Below, in pieces: positions 62,040 to 64,000 of a DNA stretch of 64,000 nt. A program made the translations under genes and the position numbers. Position 1 is the stretch's first letter; every line of letters starts with the position of its first letter. The notes beneath the pieces were generated by a model. That model had not been told where the DNA came from and ran no database searches. It was given only the letters and a program-made list of their open reading frames with translations. This DNA comes from Thermaerobacter sp. FW80 (GTDB lineage: Bacteria > Bacillota > Sulfobacillia > Thermaerobacterales > Thermaerobacteraceae), in NCBI RefSeq assembly GCF_004634385.1, contig NZ_CP037895.1, positions 186,001 through 250,000 of the forward strand. The letters are read 5' to 3'.

Positions 62040-62627
62040 TCGACGCGCGCTCGCCCACTGGGCCGAACGCTGGGCATCCAGACGGTAGTCGCCCGGGGGA
62101 GACTCCGCCCACGCCCCCCTCGGTAGGCCGATGGTGTTGAAGACGCAGCCCACGCCGTCGGGCACGGCGCGCCAGAACGCCTCGGCCGGCCGCCACGAGA
62201 AGACAGCCCTCGTTTGGAGCAGGGATCGGTGAGGCGGTTCAGCACCATGGTGAAGACAGCCTCGGCCACGTCGAAGGCCAGCTGGCGATCTTGCAGGAGG
62301 GCTTCGAAGGCCTTGTCCAGTTCGGCTTCGCGCCACAGCCGTTCGAAGATCAGCGCGGACCCCACTGCTTGGACCAGCGGACGTTCAGACGTTTGGCCTG
62401 TTCTTCGAGTCGACGCCAGGTACTCTGGGAGAAGCGGGCCAGGTTCTCGATGAGGGCATCGAGCCGGCCGTCCTGGAGGTCCTCCAGCCGCCCCAGAGTG
62501 GCAACGACCCGCTGGCGGACGCGGCCGCCCTGACGCACGCTTTCGACGAGCTGGAGGTAGGTGCGGGTGGAGCCGTCTTTGTTCTTGAAGGTCTTCTGGC
62601 GGATGAATATGGCACAACCATCATAGT
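62040..62627 (-). pseudogene. IS1634-like transposase remnant
   Basis: Read leftward from 62627: FIRQKTFKNKDGSTRTYLQL, then VRQGGRVRQRVVATLGRLED and ARFSQSTWRRLEEQAKRL in one frame; SALIFERLWREAELDKAF and VAEAVFTMVLNRLTDPCSK in another; a third frame may continue the catalytic domain. This is the N-terminal region of an IS1634/IS4-type transposase broken by at least two frameshifts and missing its C-terminal half. It lies between the PIN remnant and the IS1182 element. Confidence 0.75.
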
Positions 62628-62694
62628 ATCACAACCAATCGTCTACAAGATCTTATCCGAAAAACGTGGCACTACATTTTTGACCCAAAAGAAC

Positions 62695-62742
62695 CGCCGC
62701 CCCATGGAAACCCCTTGATTCATCCGGGTTTCTGGGGCGGCG
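62695..62742. terminator. 17-bp hairpin upstream of the IS1182 transposase
   Basis: CGCCGCCCCA-GAAACCC pairs with GGGTTTC-TGGGGCGGCG; the left arm has two extra bases (TG). No T-run. It lies 180 nt before the transposase start, where it could block read-through transcription from outside the element. Confidence 0.6.
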
Positions 62743-62921
62743 TGGCACCGAGAAGGGCCGCTAACTGTCAAACCCGAGTCATGAGGTCTCTGAAAAACCC
62801 CTTGGCTTTTTCGGCAAGGAGTGGAGCCTGTTTCGCGAACCCAGGTATTTCCGCAGGATTGCAGCCACGGGAGGTTAAGTGAAGGCATCGGTTGGAATTC
62901 GCCATTGCCTGAGGTGTTCCT

Positions 62922-64000
62922 ATGGCCTACAACTTCCGCCCGGTGAACCGTGACCAACTGTACCTGCTCCCACCGAGCCTTCGCGACTGGCTGCCTGAGG
63001 ATCACCTGGCTTGGTTTCTGATCGACGCCGTCGAGCAGATGAACCTGCGGGCTTTCTACGAGAAGTACCGCGTCGACGGCTGGGGTGGAGAGAGTTACGA
63101 CCCGACCATGATGGTGACGCTCCTGCTGTACGCCTACTGCGTCGGCGAACGGTCGAGCCGGCGGATCGAGCGGTTGTGCCTCGAGGACGTGGCCTTCCGG
63201 GTGATCACCGCCAACCAGAAGCCGGATCACGTGACCATCGCCCGCTTCCGCCAGCGCCATGAGCGGGAGCTGGCCGAGCTGTTCACCCAGGTGCTGCGGC
63301 TGTGCCGCGCGGCGGGGCTCGGGAAGGTGGGCGTGGTCGCCCTTGACGGGACGAAGATGAAGGCCAACGCCTCGCTGGCGGCCAACCGAACCTACGATGC
63401 GATTCGCCAGGAAGTTGAGAAGATGCTTCGGGAGGCGGAGGCCACGGACCGGGAAGAAGATGAGCGGTACGGCCCCGGGCGTCGTGGGGACGAGTTGCCG
63501 GAGGAGCTGCGCCACCGTGCGAGCCGGCTGGAGCGGCTGAAGGCGTGCAAACAGCGGCTGGAGGAAGAGGCGGCCCGGGAAGCGGCCCGGCAGCAGGCCC
63601 GCATCGAGGAGCGGAAGGCGCAGGAGCAGGCGACCGGCAAGAAGCGGCGGGGGCGCAAGCCGAAGGCGCCGGATCCCTCGGTGGATCCGGCGGCGAAGGC
63701 GAACGTCACGGACCCGGACAGCCGGATCATGAAGACCCGGCAGGGCTTTGTGCAAGGGTACAACGCCCAGGCGGTGGTGACCGAAGACCCGCTCATCGTG
63801 GCCGCGGCGGTGACGCAGGACGCCAACGACGTGGGCCAACTCCACCCGATGCTCCAGCAGGCGCAAGCCAACCTGCGGGCCGCGGGCGTGGACAAGCCCA
63901 TCCGGGCCGTCGTCGCCGACGCGGGGTACTGGAGCGAGGCGAACGTGAAGCAGGCACCGGCGGATGGGCCGGAACTGTTCCTGGCGACGAGTAAAGAGTG
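62922..64000 (+). CDS. IS1182-family transposase, 3' end outside window
   Basis: Open from ATG 62922 to the window edge (359 codons so far). N-terminal domain MAYNFRPVNRDQLYLLPPSL, then LPEDHLAWFLIDAVEQM and FYEKYRVDGWGGESYDPTMM; the DDE-type core begins with VVALDGTKMKANAS (first Asp), and AVVADAGYWSEAN carries the second. A charged, Glu/Arg/Lys-rich coiled insertion (residues about 150-240) separates them. The third catalytic residue lies beyond base 64000. No ribosome binding site of note. Confidence 0.92.
   Translation, partial: MAYNFRPVNRDQLYLLPPSLRDWLPEDHLAWFLIDAVEQMNLRAFYEKYRVDGWGGESYDPTMMVTLLLYAYCVGERSSRRIERLCLEDVAFRVITANQKPDHVTIARFRQRHERELAELFTQVLRLCRAAGLGKVGVVALDGTKMKANASLAANRTYDAIRQEVEKMLREAEATDREEDERYGPGRRGDELPEELRHRASRLERLKACKQRLEEEAAREAARQQARIEERKAQEQATGKKRRGRKPKAPDPSVDPAAKANVTDPDSRIMKTRQGFVQGYNAQAVVTEDPLIVAAAVTQDANDVGQLHPMLQQAQANLRAAGVDKPIRAVVADAGYWSEANVKQAPADGPELFLATSKE

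Noticed and set aside
1-64000. CRISPR arrays, rRNA genes, complete tRNAs or a replication origin
   Set aside because: No regularly spaced direct repeats except the IS21 iterons, and no rRNA, full tRNA or DnaA-box cluster was seen when reading both strands.

Overview
The window looks like chromosome of a high-GC, probably thermophilic Bacillota (a Thermaerobacter/Symbiobacterium/Limnochordia-like lineage). The basis is high GC, GGAGG-type ribosome binding sites with frequent GTG/TTG starts, and a ycsI-pxpA-pxpC-pxpB-ycsG block like the Bacillus ycs-kip operon. This placement is an inference; no rRNA or other taxonomic marker is present.

The region is saturated with insertion sequences. I count fifteen elements or remnants: two IS21-type (5415-7845, 18761-21327); four copies of one IS256-type element, here 'a' (8722, 17335, 25043, 34519; each 1426 bp); four copies of a second, 'b' (21405, 29205, 32702, 41578); one third IS256-type, 'c' (23611); two IS110 remnants (43004, 49394); one IS1634-like remnant (62040) and one IS1182 element running off the right edge (62922). 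Five IS256-type copies keep perfect 9-bp target duplications, so the interrupted host sequence can be rebuilt base by base. This recovers three uncharacterised genes and possibly a fourth.

Layout. 1-5405: a DJ-1/PfpI gene, then a leftward 5-oxoproline utilisation operon whose first gene, an NRAMP transporter, lost its 5' part at an IS21 insertion. 7846-10501: gene fragments and an IS-split small gene. 10999-15164: a leftward fatty-acid operon (TetR regulator, AidB-like acyl-CoA dehydrogenase, acyl-CoA synthetase). 15457-17098: a TraB-like hypothetical and a frameshifted second DJ-1 gene. 17335-30629: an IS cluster holding split orphan genes and one AT-rich HEPN-like gene. 30830-30951: the 3' half of tRNA-Leu(UAA) with its own terminator, probably an integration scar. 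31185-41131: tryptophanase, TrpB2-type tryptophan synthase, asparaginase, a polysaccharide deacetylase with an in-frame stop, and a CobW GTPase with a small partner. 41578-50521: IS remnants, a broken sodium/solute symporter, and a two-gene carboxylate-reductase-like module (EhpF-like adenylase plus LuxC/ALDH-like reductase) with a convergent SDR. 50642-61207: an intact ten-gene leftward operon: GntR regulator, homocitrate-synthase-like DRE-TIM enzyme, LeuC-like and LeuD-like aconitase-family subunits, MmgE/PrpD dehydratase, TctC-TctB-TctA transporter, methylisocitrate-lyase-like PrpB and an MFS exporter. 61576-64000: a PIN-domain remnant and two further IS.

The most interesting intact system is the 50642-61207 operon. 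It has the reaction steps of a methylcitrate-type cycle (condense, dehydrate, rehydrate, cleave), but the condensing enzyme belongs to the isopropylmalate/homocitrate synthase family instead of the citrate synthase family, and a tricarboxylate importer is built in.
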